Shown here: positions 9,153 to 19,379 of the stretch, piece after piece
Layout of the letters: each line of letters starts with the position of its first letter
Numbering within the stretch: position 1 is the first letter of the stretch
NCBI RefSeq assembly: GCF_002860345.1
Contig: NZ_NMYC01000003.1
Location: 1-64,000 of the forward strand
DNA length: 64,000 nt
Direction: 5' to 3'
Source of the DNA: Bifidobacterium anseris
GTDB taxonomy: Bacteria > Actinomycetota > Actinomycetes > Actinomycetales > Bifidobacteriaceae
Notes under the pieces: model-generated
What the model saw: only the letters and a program-made list of their open reading frames with translations
The model's database searches: none
Told to the model about the DNA's origin: nothing
Position numbers and translations under genes: made by a program

Positions 9153-9178
9153 AAAAAACGGCACGATTTCGCCGTTTT
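9153..9178. terminator. bidirectional hairpin upstream of the pilin gene
   Basis: AAAACGGC (9155-9162) pairs with GCCGTTTT (9171-9178), flanked by an A-run on one side and a T-run on the other. The surrounding 8933-9361 holds no convincing gene. It must contain the pilin promoter, which I could not locate with confidence. Confidence 0.55.
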
Positions 9179-9361
9179 CTCACCTGTGGGTGGAATCTGC
9201 GGGCACTGTCCGGACATTTCGTCGTCCGGTATCTGATAACGCTGAAGCGTGTCCTCGCGCGCCCCAGAGCACGAGTACGCAAACGGCGAATCACGGCACA
9301 CGTGCGCCGATTTTCTGCTCCTGCGGCCACGCGCGCACGGCCCGGATATGCGGGCTATGCG

Positions 9362-9413
9362 GACGGCGGCCCGCATGCACGCCCCCCATCGGGCATGCGC
9401 GCGGACCGCCGTC
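9362..9413 (-). terminator. terminator hairpin after ileS
   Basis: GACGGCGG at 9362 pairs with CCGCCGTC at 9406-9413, with a GCATGC-containing inner stem, about 20 nt after the ileS stop. There is no clear U-tract on the minus strand, so termination efficiency is uncertain. Confidence 0.5.
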
Positions 9414-9432
9414 TTGTGGTGGCGATCAGGGC

Positions 9433-12753
<3,321 letters not shown>

Positions 12754-12765
12754 CGTTGCTCCTCG

Positions 12766-13010
12766 TTCTTGCAGACTTCAGTTGCCTGCGAGGACGATGG
12801 ACGCCTGCGCGGCCATGCGCGTCGCGCGCACGTCCGTGGGGTCGCCACCGCGGTACCACCTCGCTTGCCGCATGCGCGACGCGTTCCGCGACGTGCCTGC
12901 GACCGCTTGATTCGGCTATGTCGGGCCGATCCCGTCGGTTCTACTGAGTCCTGCGCACGCGCCGGACCGTTCTTCCGAAGGCTCCCCGCTGATGACGGAT
13001 CGTCGCCTGT
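12766..13010 (-). promoter_or_regulatory. T-box leader controlling ileS translation
   Basis: On the minus strand the T-box sequence GAGGTGGTACCGCGG lies at 12848-12862. A stem I with an AUC (Ile) specifier triplet is at 12991-12993, followed by the conserved AGTAGAACCG block. Near the gene, TCCTCG (12789-12794) is complementary to CGAGGA (12760-12765), which contains the ileS ribosome binding site. This is the layout of a translational T-box: uncharged tRNA-Ile would free the ribosome binding site. An extended -10 (TG-T-TATAGT, 13019-13024) lies just upstream, giving a start near 13012. Confidence 0.88.
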
Positions 13011-13037
13011 CGTGTGTCACTATAACACCGACGTACA

Positions 13038-13116
13038 ACACCGGCGCGCAATGCCGTATTCCCTTGCGAGATTCCATTGTGAGATTCCCTTATGAGATTT
13101 CATTGCGCGCCGGTGT
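13038..13116. repeat. 16-bp perfect inverted repeat enclosing 13-bp direct repeats
   Basis: ACACCGGCGCGCAATG (13038-13053) and CATTGCGCGCCGGTGT (13101-13116) are exact reverse complements. The 47-nt loop contains three imperfect 13-nt direct repeats built on GAGATTcC. It lies directly upstream of the T-box promoter. No protein is encoded. Confidence 0.7.
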
Positions 13117-13131
13117 CGTCTGTCATTCTGT

Positions 13132-13332
13132 CAGTGTCATCGTGACTGTGTCATCATGACCGTGTCATCATGACTGTGTCAGCATGACCGTGTCATCATG
13201 ACCGTGTCATCATGACTGTGTCAGCATGACCGTGTCAGCATGACCGTGTCAGCATGACCGTGTCAGCATGACCGTGTCATCATGACCGTGTCATCATGAC
13301 CGTGTCATCATGACTGTGTCAGCATGACTGTG
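13132..13332. repeat. 14-bp tandem repeat, about 14 copies
   Basis: Copies of a 14-bp unit, CGTGTCATCATGAC or variants (TGTGTCAGCATGAC), run head to tail between the pspA stop and the ileS upstream region. Only two positions vary (C/T and T/G). The unit length is not a multiple of three and the tract is not in any supported gene. Confidence 0.9.
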
Positions 13333-13360
13333 CCGTCGGGGCTGCCCGACGGCACGCATG

Positions 13361-14047
13361 TCACTGCTGGGCGTCGTCGCCGTTGAGCTCGGCCTTGAGG
13401 CGGGCGAGTTCGTCGTCGACCGACGCGCTGCCGCCGGCGAGATACTTGTTCGCGAGTTCCTCCTCGCTCGCCTGCGTATTGAGTTCGGCTGTCGCGTTCG
13501 CCTCGTTGAGCATCTGGTCGGCCTTCGCCTCCATGCGGTCGAAGGCGGCCTGGCTGCGCGAGCTCTTCGCCGTGGACTCAGTGGCCTTGTTGACGGTGTT
13601 CTGCGCCTTCGCGACGGCGACCTTCGCGTGCACGGCGGCGCGGCGCGCCTGCAGCCCGTTGATGTCGTTGACGAGCTTGTCGTGCATCTGACGCATCTTC
13701 GCGGCGTTGTCCTCAGCGACCTGCGCGGCCTGCTCGAGCGACGGCAGCGTGCTCTCGTACTGCTGCTTGCGCGTGAGCAGCTGGCGGGCGTCGTCGTCGG
13801 CGCCGGCCTTGACGGCCGCCTTTGCCGCCGCCTCGTACTTCGCGATGTCGGCCTTGCATTCGTTGACCTGCTGACGCGCGCTCGTGGCCGCGGCCATGAC
13901 GCCGGCGGTCTCCTTCTTGACGGCGGCGAGGTCCTCGTTGAGGTCGAGCAGCATCTGATCCACCATCTTCGCCGGATCCTCCGCCTTGTCGAGCAAAGCG
14001 TTGATGTTGGCGCGCATGATGTCGCCGAATCGTTTCAGGATAGCCAT
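13361..14047 (-). CDS. PspA/IM30 (Vipp1) family membrane-stress protein
   Basis: This 228-residue, almost wholly helical protein has a PspA_IM30 N-terminus (MAILKRFGDIMRANINALLDKAEDP), long coiled-coil segments and an acidic tail. Family members bind stressed inner membrane and form ESCRT-III-like assemblies. Its ATG overlaps the stop of the upstream TPM-domain gene (TAATG), so the two are translationally coupled. The 14-bp tandem repeat begins 28 nt after its stop. Confidence 0.93.
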   Translation of the reverse strand: MAILKRFGDIMRANINALLDKAEDPAKMVDQMLLDLNEDLAAVKKETAGVMAAATSARQQVNECKADIAKYEAAAKAAVKAGADDDARQLLTRKQQYESTLPSLEQAAQVAEDNAAKMRQMHDKLVNDINGLQARRAAVHAKVAVAKAQNTVNKATESTAKSSRSQAAFDRMEAKADQMLNEANATAELNTQASEEELANKYLAGGSASVDDELARLKAELNGDDAQQ

Positions 14048-15318
14048 TATTGTTGTCCTTTCTGGTCGTCCTGACTATATTTTTTCAAAATCGGGTCCTC
14101 CGCCTCCTCAAGCGGGGTGTTGACCATGCGTTCCACGTACTGTTCGTGTTCGCGCCGGCGTTTGAGCACTATCCATACGATGATGCCGGCGATGACGAGC
14201 ACACCGATGATGATGACGGCGATGATGACCCATCTGAGCACGTCGTTGGTCGTCGTCGTCTTCGTCATGATGCGGTCGGCCGTCGAGTCGAAGGTCTTGA
14301 CGATCGCGTCGTCGGTGCTCAGTTTGGAGTACCAGTACTGGTCGAAGTACGCCCAGAAGATGTCGATCGCCTGCGCGTCCATCACCGTCGAGATGTCGCG
14401 TCCGTTGATGAGCACGCTGTGGCCCATCACGTTCTCAGAGTCCTTGTCGGCGAAGTAGACGAGCAGCAGCGTGTCCTGGTTGTCGATGTGCTGCTTGTAC
14501 CAGTCGCGCGCCCAGTTCTCGCGCTGTTCGTCGTTCGTGAGGTCCGCGTTGTATTTCGCGAGCAGCACGTAAGGCTGGATGCCGGTCTTGTCGTAGAACG
14601 ACTTGAGGCCGCGTCCGGTCGCGCGTACGTCCTCGACCCATCCGAGCTCGTCGTCGACGTCGTCGGCGTCGTAGGCGATGCCCGACTTGATCTTCTCGCG
14701 GTTGTAGGTGCTCGTCGGAATCGCACCGTCGGAGTCGTTCGAGCCGCCCGAGCATCCGAGGAAGCCGAGCAGCACGACGCAGACGATTGCGATGACGACG
14801 GCGACCGCCGTCAGCCAGCTTGGTCCCGATTTCGGGTTGCCCGCGCCGCCGGAGCCGGGGAACGGTCCGGAGCCTGAGCCGTACGAGCCGCCTGAGCCGT
14901 ACGGGGTGCCCCCATATGGGGCGCCACTGTTGTATGCGCCACCGTTGTAGGCATCCCCGCCGTAGCCGGCGCCGGCCGGCTGCTGCGGCATGCGCATGCT
15001 GTCCTCGCTCATATGCGGCACTTCGACGCGCGAGCGTTCGCGCGCACGGCGCTCCTGACTCCTGCCATAGGCGACGCCGATGCCGAAGTTGATCAGATCC
15101 CCCAGATCAATGCCCGAACGATGCGGCGGATGATGGCCGTGTCCACGCGGCGCAGGTCCGCCGAAGCCACCGAAACCGCCGAAGCCTCCGAAATCGCCGC
15201 CTGTGTCCATGCCCGGGCGTCGTCCGGTGCCACGTGGGCCGTGCGAGCTTGCGCGCAGTCCGTCGTCATGGCTGCTTGCCGACGGTCCTGGACCGTCGCC
15301 GCTGCCCGGTCTTGGCAT
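14047..15318 (-). CDS. membrane protein with TPM domain
   Basis: This 423-residue protein has a Gly/Pro/Ser-rich N-terminal third (GGFGGFGGFGG near the start, several Y-G-G-x-P repeats later). A membrane helix comes near residue 165-185, then a TPM (TLP18.3/Psb32/MOLO-1) domain around residues 200-345, containing GWVEDVRATGRGLKSFYDKTG and TLLLVYF. A second membrane helix with a basic C-terminus ends it. The start is ATG 15318 because AAGGAGGT lies directly upstream; the in-frame ATG at 15333 overlaps that ribosome binding site. It is coupled to pspA, suggesting a joint role in envelope stress. The biochemical function is unknown. Confidence 0.85.
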   Translation of the reverse strand: MPRPGSGDGPGPSASSHDDGLRASSHGPRGTGRRPGMDTGGDFGGFGGFGGFGGPAPRGHGHHPPHRSGIDLGDLINFGIGVAYGRSQERRARERSRVEVPHMSEDSMRMPQQPAGAGYGGDAYNGGAYNSGAPYGGTPYGSGGSYGSGSGPFPGSGGAGNPKSGPSWLTAVAVVIAIVCVVLLGFLGCSGGSNDSDGAIPTSTYNREKIKSGIAYDADDVDDELGWVEDVRATGRGLKSFYDKTGIQPYVLLAKYNADLTNDEQRENWARDWYKQHIDNQDTLLLVYFADKDSENVMGHSVLINGRDISTVMDAQAIDIFWAYFDQYWYSKLSTDDAIVKTFDSTADRIMTKTTTTNDVLRWVIIAVIIIGVLVIAGIIVWIVLKRRREHEQYVERMVNTPLEEAEDPILKKYSQDDQKGQQ

Positions 15319-15500
15319 GGCCACCTCCTTCATGGGTTGCCTCTGGATGAGTCGTCTCCGACTGCCCTATCCTCGTTCAGCCGCCTCGCCTGACGCCCTC
15401 ATCGACGCCGCCGACCGGCCGCATTGCGTACCAATATACGGCAGTTCGCCGCGGCGCGCCCGTGTCACGCGTCGTTTTGAGACCGAATCCGTCAGCGATG

Positions 15501-15554
15501 CAGACGAATCAGCGATCGATACGGACGAAATACGACAGACGAAATACAGACGAA
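15501..15554. repeat. four GACGAA repeats upstream of the TPM-pspA operon
   Basis: C(A/G)GACGAA recurs at 15501, 15522, 15536 and 15547, spaced 21, 14 and 11 bp. The last copy is inside the neighbouring terminator. They lie 180-235 bp upstream of the TPM-gene start and could be regulator sites. This is pattern only. Confidence 0.35.
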
Positions 15555-15591
15555 GAGGCCATGCGCGGATACGCACGGCCTCTTCGTCATT
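15549..15591 (-). terminator. terminator hairpin after the first acidic-protein gene
   Basis: GACGAAGAGGCC and GGCCTCTTCGTC form a perfect 12-bp stem around a GC-rich loop, 20 nt after the gene's stop. It may act in both directions. Confidence 0.7.
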
Positions 15592-15609
15592 CATGGTTCG
15601 ATGTCTCGG

Positions 15610-15900
15610 TCAGCGGGTGACTTCGCGGTCCTCGAGTTCCGGATCCTCCCACTCGTTCGCGTTCTCGGGCTCCTCGGCGACCTCGGCGGCGCGCTCGGTC
15701 TTGGCGTCGCCTTCGGCCTTCTTCTCGGCGGACTTGAGCGCGACGCCCAGATCCTCGTGCGGCACGTCCTCGTTCGACTTGCCGGTGACCGGATCGGTGT
15801 ACGGATGGTCGGTGTCGCGCACGATGTTCTCGAGGTTGTCGAGCTCGGTCGTGCCCATGTCGTCCAGATCGTCGCCGACGTTCTTCTTGTCCTGTGCCAT
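15610..15900 (-). CDS. small acidic protein, paralogue 1 (DTDHP/GKS motif)
   Basis: This 96-residue, strongly acidic, probably disordered protein has no membrane segment or known domain. It contains IVRDTDHPYTDPVTGKS near residues 26-42. The same segment (IVDETDHPHTDPVNGKS) is found in the gene at 16216-16488, so the two are paralogues. The ATG is preceded by GGAGACGAC, and a -10-like TATATT lies near 15957-15962. The function is unknown; the conserved motif suggests metal or partner binding but there is no proof. Confidence 0.7.
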   Translation of the reverse strand: MAQDKKNVGDDLDDMGTTELDNLENIVRDTDHPYTDPVTGKSNEDVPHEDLGVALKSAEKKAEGDAKTERAAEVAEEPENANEWEDPELEDREVTR

Positions 15901-16106
15901 GTCGTCTCCATTCGTGGGTCTTCCATGCGACGTCCTTCGCCGCAGCCGCTATCCTCAATATAACCGTTCGGTGCCGCGCCGCGCCGCGATTTTCCCCCAT
16001 CGGGCGAATGATTCTCGTTTCATTGGAAATGCCATGTTTTTCATCGCCCGGCACCCACTTGCTCGGCGTCCCGCCCCGTCGCAAGACGTTGGATGAACGT
16101 GTAATG

Positions 16107-16137
16107 AAAACAGGTAGGGGCGCATGTCTCCTACCTG
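16107..16137 (-). terminator. intrinsic terminator after the second acidic-protein gene
   Basis: CAGGTAGG (16111-16118) pairs with CCTACCTG (16130-16137), and on the minus strand the stem is followed by TTTTC. The stretch 15901-16215 otherwise holds the promoter of the 15610 gene and two small palindromes near 16140-16175, but no gene. Confidence 0.75.
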
Positions 16138-16215
16138 CTATGAACTTGGTTCACAAAGGGTTGGAATACCAACGATTGTGCGAGATTGGCCGTGGTGGTC
16201 ACACCGTTTGGGAGG

Positions 16216-16488
16216 TCAGCGAGGCACCTCCTCCATGTTCTCCCACGTATTCGCCGTGTTGAACAGCAGCGATTCCTTGGCGTCGGTGCGCGTCTTCTCT
16301 TCCTTGAGCTCCTTGGCGTCCTCGTCGTCCTCGACGTGCTTGTCGAAGCCGTCGTCGGAGTTGCCGTCGGACTTGCCGTTCACCGGGTCGGTGTGCGGAT
16401 GATCGGTCTCGTCGACGATCTCCTTGAGCGCGTCGATCTGTGCGGTGTCCAGAGCCTCGAGGCCCTCTTTCTTTTCTTCGTCTGCCAT
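16216..16488 (-). CDS. small acidic protein, paralogue 2 (DTDHP/GKS motif)
   Basis: This 90-residue acidic, Lys/Glu/Asp-rich protein shares the block DETDHPHTDPVNGKSD with the gene at 15610-15900. The spacing of the block from the N-terminus is similar, while the C-terminal parts differ. The start is set by AAGGAGCCCCAT-ATG at 16488; the longer in-frame reading to 16578 is Arg-rich and lacks a ribosome binding site. It is probably a cytoplasmic small protein. No known family was recognised. Confidence 0.7.
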   Translation of the reverse strand: MADEEKKEGLEALDTAQIDALKEIVDETDHPHTDPVNGKSDGNSDDGFDKHVEDDEDAKELKEEKTRTDAKESLLFNTANTWENMEEVPR

Positions 16489-16668
16489 ATGGGGCTCCTT
16501 CCTATCGATGGTCCGTCTTCGACGACGGTACCGTCCATCATAGGCGGATTCCGTCTCCGACGCGCGCAGCGAAAGCACCTTTTCCCAATAATTCCAAAAG
16601 CATAAGCGCTTCAGTAACTTCGGACCCGGACGACCGTTTCGCGCTCGCCGTCACGCCCTATGCACGCT

Positions 16669-17757
16669 CTAACGATGCTCGCGCAGATACTGCCGGTACC
16701 ATTGACCTTCGTCTGACAGGTCGGATTCGATCGGGTCGCGCGCCTCGTTCGTCGCGAACAGCGCGCTGCCCTCATGCTTGTCGGACATGTTCCAGATGAT
16801 GTACGAGACGTCGTACCTGTCGAGCATGTCGAGCCATGCGTCGGCGGATTTGACGTCCACGCCGCCGTCGCCGTTCGCTGCGGTCGCGCCGAATTCGCTG
16901 ACGAATACCGGCGTGCCCGCCTTGATCGCGGCGACGACCTTGTCGCGCAGCCACTGGCCGTGGTCGGCGGCGTAGAAATGCACGGTGTGCATGACGTTGT
17001 CCACGCTGAGCGGATCGGCCGTCACCGCTTCGATGTCCTGGCACCAGTTCGGCGTGCCGACGAGCACGACGGCGTCCTTCGCCCGCGCGCGCACGACCGG
17101 GATCACCTGCTCGGCGTAGCGTTTGACCTGCGCCCACGTCGTGCCGCCGTTGGGCTCGTTGCAGATCTCGTAGAGCACGTTCGGCACGTCGGCGTATTCG
17201 TTGGCGATCTCACCGAAGAACTCCTTCGCCTCGTCGACGTGCATGTTCGGATCGTTGTCCGAGAGCGTATGCCAGTCGACAATGACGTACATGTCGTTCT
17301 TGACGGCCGCGTCGATGCCGTCGCGCACCGTCTTCTTGAGCTGCTCCTTGTTGCCATCGGTGCAGTAGCCGCCGCTTTCCGCGCAGTACATCGCGATGCG
17401 CGCGGCGTTGATGCCCCAGTCGCGTTTGAGATTTTCGAACAGATCGGCGTTCACGTACTGCGGATACCAGGCGATGCCATGCGTCGACACGCCGCGCAGC
17501 TGCATCGTCTTGCCGGCCGAATCAAGCAGTTTCGTGCCTTCGACGTGCAGCGGCGAGACCGTTGTCGTCTCCAGTTCGCCGGCGCTCATCGATGTCTCCG
17601 GCGTCGCCTGCCTTGTCTCGCCTTTGCCGCTCGGTGCCGTCGTGATCTCCGATTCGCCGCTCGGCTGCGGCTCCGTGTGCGTCGCAACGCCGCAGCCGGC
17701 AAGCAATGCCACGCAAGCCACCAACGTCACGACGGCCGATACCCATTTCCTCATCAT
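16669..17757 (-). CDS. GH5-family glycoside hydrolase, lipoprotein
   Basis: This 362-residue secreted lipoprotein has an MMRKW...LLAGCG signal with lipobox LAGC, a Ser/Thr/Glu-rich linker, and a cellulase-type (GH5) barrel. The core shows LRGVSTHGIAWYPQY, the acid/base Glu in ICNEPNGG (about residue 200) and the nucleophile Glu in VFVSEFGA (about 286), plus HTVHFYA and SYIIWNMSDK. Family members cleave beta-1,4-glucans or mannans; the substrate cannot be assigned here. The start is taken at the first of two adjacent ATGs (17757), where the signal peptide begins. Upstream in-frame Mets give a non-signal-like extension. Confidence 0.88.
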   Translation of the reverse strand: MMRKWVSAVVTLVACVALLAGCGVATHTEPQPSGESEITTAPSGKGETRQATPETSMSAGELETTTVSPLHVEGTKLLDSAGKTMQLRGVSTHGIAWYPQYVNADLFENLKRDWGINAARIAMYCAESGGYCTDGNKEQLKKTVRDGIDAAVKNDMYVIVDWHTLSDNDPNMHVDEAKEFFGEIANEYADVPNVLYEICNEPNGGTTWAQVKRYAEQVIPVVRARAKDAVVLVGTPNWCQDIEAVTADPLSVDNVMHTVHFYAADHGQWLRDKVVAAIKAGTPVFVSEFGATAANGDGGVDVKSADAWLDMLDRYDVSYIIWNMSDKHEGSALFATNEARDPIESDLSDEGQWYRQYLREHR

Positions 17758-17977
17758 CGTCTCGCTTCTCTTCGCGCTCTCACCACCACCGCGCAAGACG
17801 CCGCCGTCCCCTAAGACGCGGGCTCCCATTGCGGGCATGGTGTGCGCGATATGGACGACCGGCGCCCGGTGCACCGCTTCCCCGATGCGCCATGCGGGCG
17901 TATATGCGTTACGCTAACAAGCGCCCACGCATCCCCTGCCGCACTTTCAGCCCACGGCTGATATGGCTGATATACGA

Positions 17978-18017
17978 ACAGGGCGCGTCGCACAGTGTCC
18001 TGTGCGACGCGCCCTGT
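17978..18017. terminator. perfect 18-bp terminator hairpin
   Basis: ACAGGGCGCGTCGCACAG and CTGTGCGACGCGCCCTGT are perfect complements around TGTC. It lies between the GH5 gene and the small helical-protein gene and is probably a backup terminator for the latter. Confidence 0.75.
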
Positions 18018-18030
18018 CATACCCCATGCA

Positions 18031-18058
18031 AAGGCCCGTCGGCGATACGCCCGACGGT
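18031..18058 (-). terminator. intrinsic terminator after the small helical protein
   Basis: CCGTCGG (18036-18042) pairs with CCGACGG (18051-18057), and on the minus strand the stem ends GGGCCTTTGC. It starts 10 nt after the stop at 18069. Confidence 0.75.
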
Positions 18059-18068
18059 TCGGGAACGG

Positions 18069-18281
18069 TCAGTGGGTCTGGTGGGTTTCCTCGTCCTTGG
18101 CGATCTCGTTCTTGTCGCCCTTCTCGGCACGGGCGGACTCCCAGCCTTCCTTGGCATCCTTGAGCTTGTCGGCGAGCTGCGTGGCCGAATCCCTGATGCC
18201 CTCGAAGTCGTCCTTGTGCTCGTCGATGCGCTCCTTGATCTCCTCGAAGTTCTTCTTCATCTGCTCGGTCATGTCGGTCAT
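18069..18281 (-). CDS. small helical protein of unknown function
   Basis: This 70-residue, highly charged protein is predicted to be one or two amphipathic helices (TEQMKKNFEEIKERIDEHKD, then LADKLKDAKEGWESARAEKG) with an acidic/His tail. The start is ATG 18281 with AAGGATGG upstream; the longer in-frame reading to 18398 is not protein-like. It has its own tandem terminators. Function unknown. Confidence 0.65.
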   Translation of the reverse strand: MTDMTEQMKKNFEEIKERIDEHKDDFEGIRDSATQLADKLKDAKEGWESARAEKGDKNEIAKDEETHQTH

Positions 18282-18406
18282 GATAACCATCCTTCGTTGC
18301 GCGGTTGAATATTGCTGTCTTCCATTACAGCACGTCCGGCGCCTGTTCCGCACAATTGCGCAGTTAGGCGAATCGGCGCCCGCCGTCCCGCCGGACAATC
18401 AACGGC

Positions 18407-19243
18407 TCAGTCGGCGCACGTGTAGCGTTCGCGCAACCGTGCGAAGTCGGCGTCCGAGAGACCCACCTTCGCGCGCAGGAAGCCGACGAGGCCGCCGTAG
18501 CGCGCCGTCGCGCCGATGAACGCGTGAATGTAGGCGGGCGCCGCCGTCAGGAACTGGTTGACGTCGCCATCGAAACGCGCGCCGAGGACCTCTTCGAGCT
18601 TCTGCGCGAGCTTCGACGAGACATGCGGCATGAAACGGTTCGTCTCGAGGTAGTCGTCGACAATGAGCGTCTCACCGACGCCGAGCGAGGCGAGGATGAG
18701 CGCCGCGAGCGCACCCGTGCGGTCCTTGCCCTGCGTGCAGTGCCACAGCGTACCACCGTCCTCGTCGAGCAGATGACCAAAGCACTCCTTCCAGCAGTCG
18801 ACCGCCATCGGCGAGGCGACCATCTGCGGGTACAGGCTTTCGATGAACATGCCCGGATCGGTGATGATCCCCCTGAGCTGCTTGCCGAGCTCCGCGCCCT
18901 CATCGAAGACCGGGATCGGCAGGTAGCGCCAATCGGGCAGCAGGCGATCCTCCTCCATATGGCGTTCCTGACGTGTGCGCAGATCGATGACGTTACGCAC
19001 GCCGAGCCGGTCGAGCGTCGCGAGGTCGGCGTCGCTCGCCTTGTGCAGATTCGCCGAGCGCAACAGCATGCCGGGACGGATCCGGCGCCCGTCCTGCGTC
19101 AGGATGCCGCCCATGTCGCGAATATTGCTCACCCCTTCGAGCTCCAGCGGCTTCGAAATGATCCGCCAATCGCCGTCGTCGCGCTCGTTCTCGGATTCGA
19201 CGTGATTGATCTGCTGGATGATACGCACTTCGTTCTCATGCAT
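18407..19243 (-). CDS. tyrosine protein phosphatase family protein
   Basis: This 278-residue cytoplasmic protein has the phosphatase loop HCTQGKDRTG (C-x5-R, Cys near residue 168), an N-terminal NIRDMGG motif and GVRNVIDLRTRQE. These are hallmarks of bacterial tyrosine/dual-specificity (Y_phosphatase3) phosphatases. The start is ATG 19243, with TAGGATGG upstream; the extension to 19345 overlaps a terminator hairpin and is rejected. The substrate could be a phosphotyrosine protein or a phosphoinositide-like molecule. No kinase is adjacent. Confidence 0.85.
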   Translation of the reverse strand: MHENEVRIIQQINHVESENERDDGDWRIISKPLELEGVSNIRDMGGILTQDGRRIRPGMLLRSANLHKASDADLATLDRLGVRNVIDLRTRQERHMEEDRLLPDWRYLPIPVFDEGAELGKQLRGIITDPGMFIESLYPQMVASPMAVDCWKECFGHLLDEDGGTLWHCTQGKDRTGALAALILASLGVGETLIVDDYLETNRFMPHVSSKLAQKLEEVLGARFDGDVNQFLTAAPAYIHAFIGATARYGGLVGFLRAKVGLSDADFARLRERYTCAD

Positions 19244-19308
19244 ACCGCACCATCCTACGCGACCGCACCTGCGCGACACCGGCGCTGAGCCGAGAGGGAA
19301 GCACCCGT

Positions 19309-19359
19309 CGACGGAGGCGGCCGTCTCCGCGCGTCGCGCGGACACGGCCGCCTCCGTCG
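19309..19359 (-). terminator. terminator after the ABC exporter operon
   Basis: CGACGGAGGCGGCCGT and ACGGCCGCCTCCGTCG form a perfect 16-bp stem with a nested inner hairpin, 20 nt after the stop of the downstream ABC gene. Confidence 0.75.
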
Positions 19360-19379
19360 AAACGGCTGCACGCCAAGGT

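Noticed and set aside
19243-19345. N-terminal extension of the tyrosine phosphatase
   Set aside because: It overlaps the terminator hairpin of the ABC operon and has no ribosome binding site, while 19243 has one.
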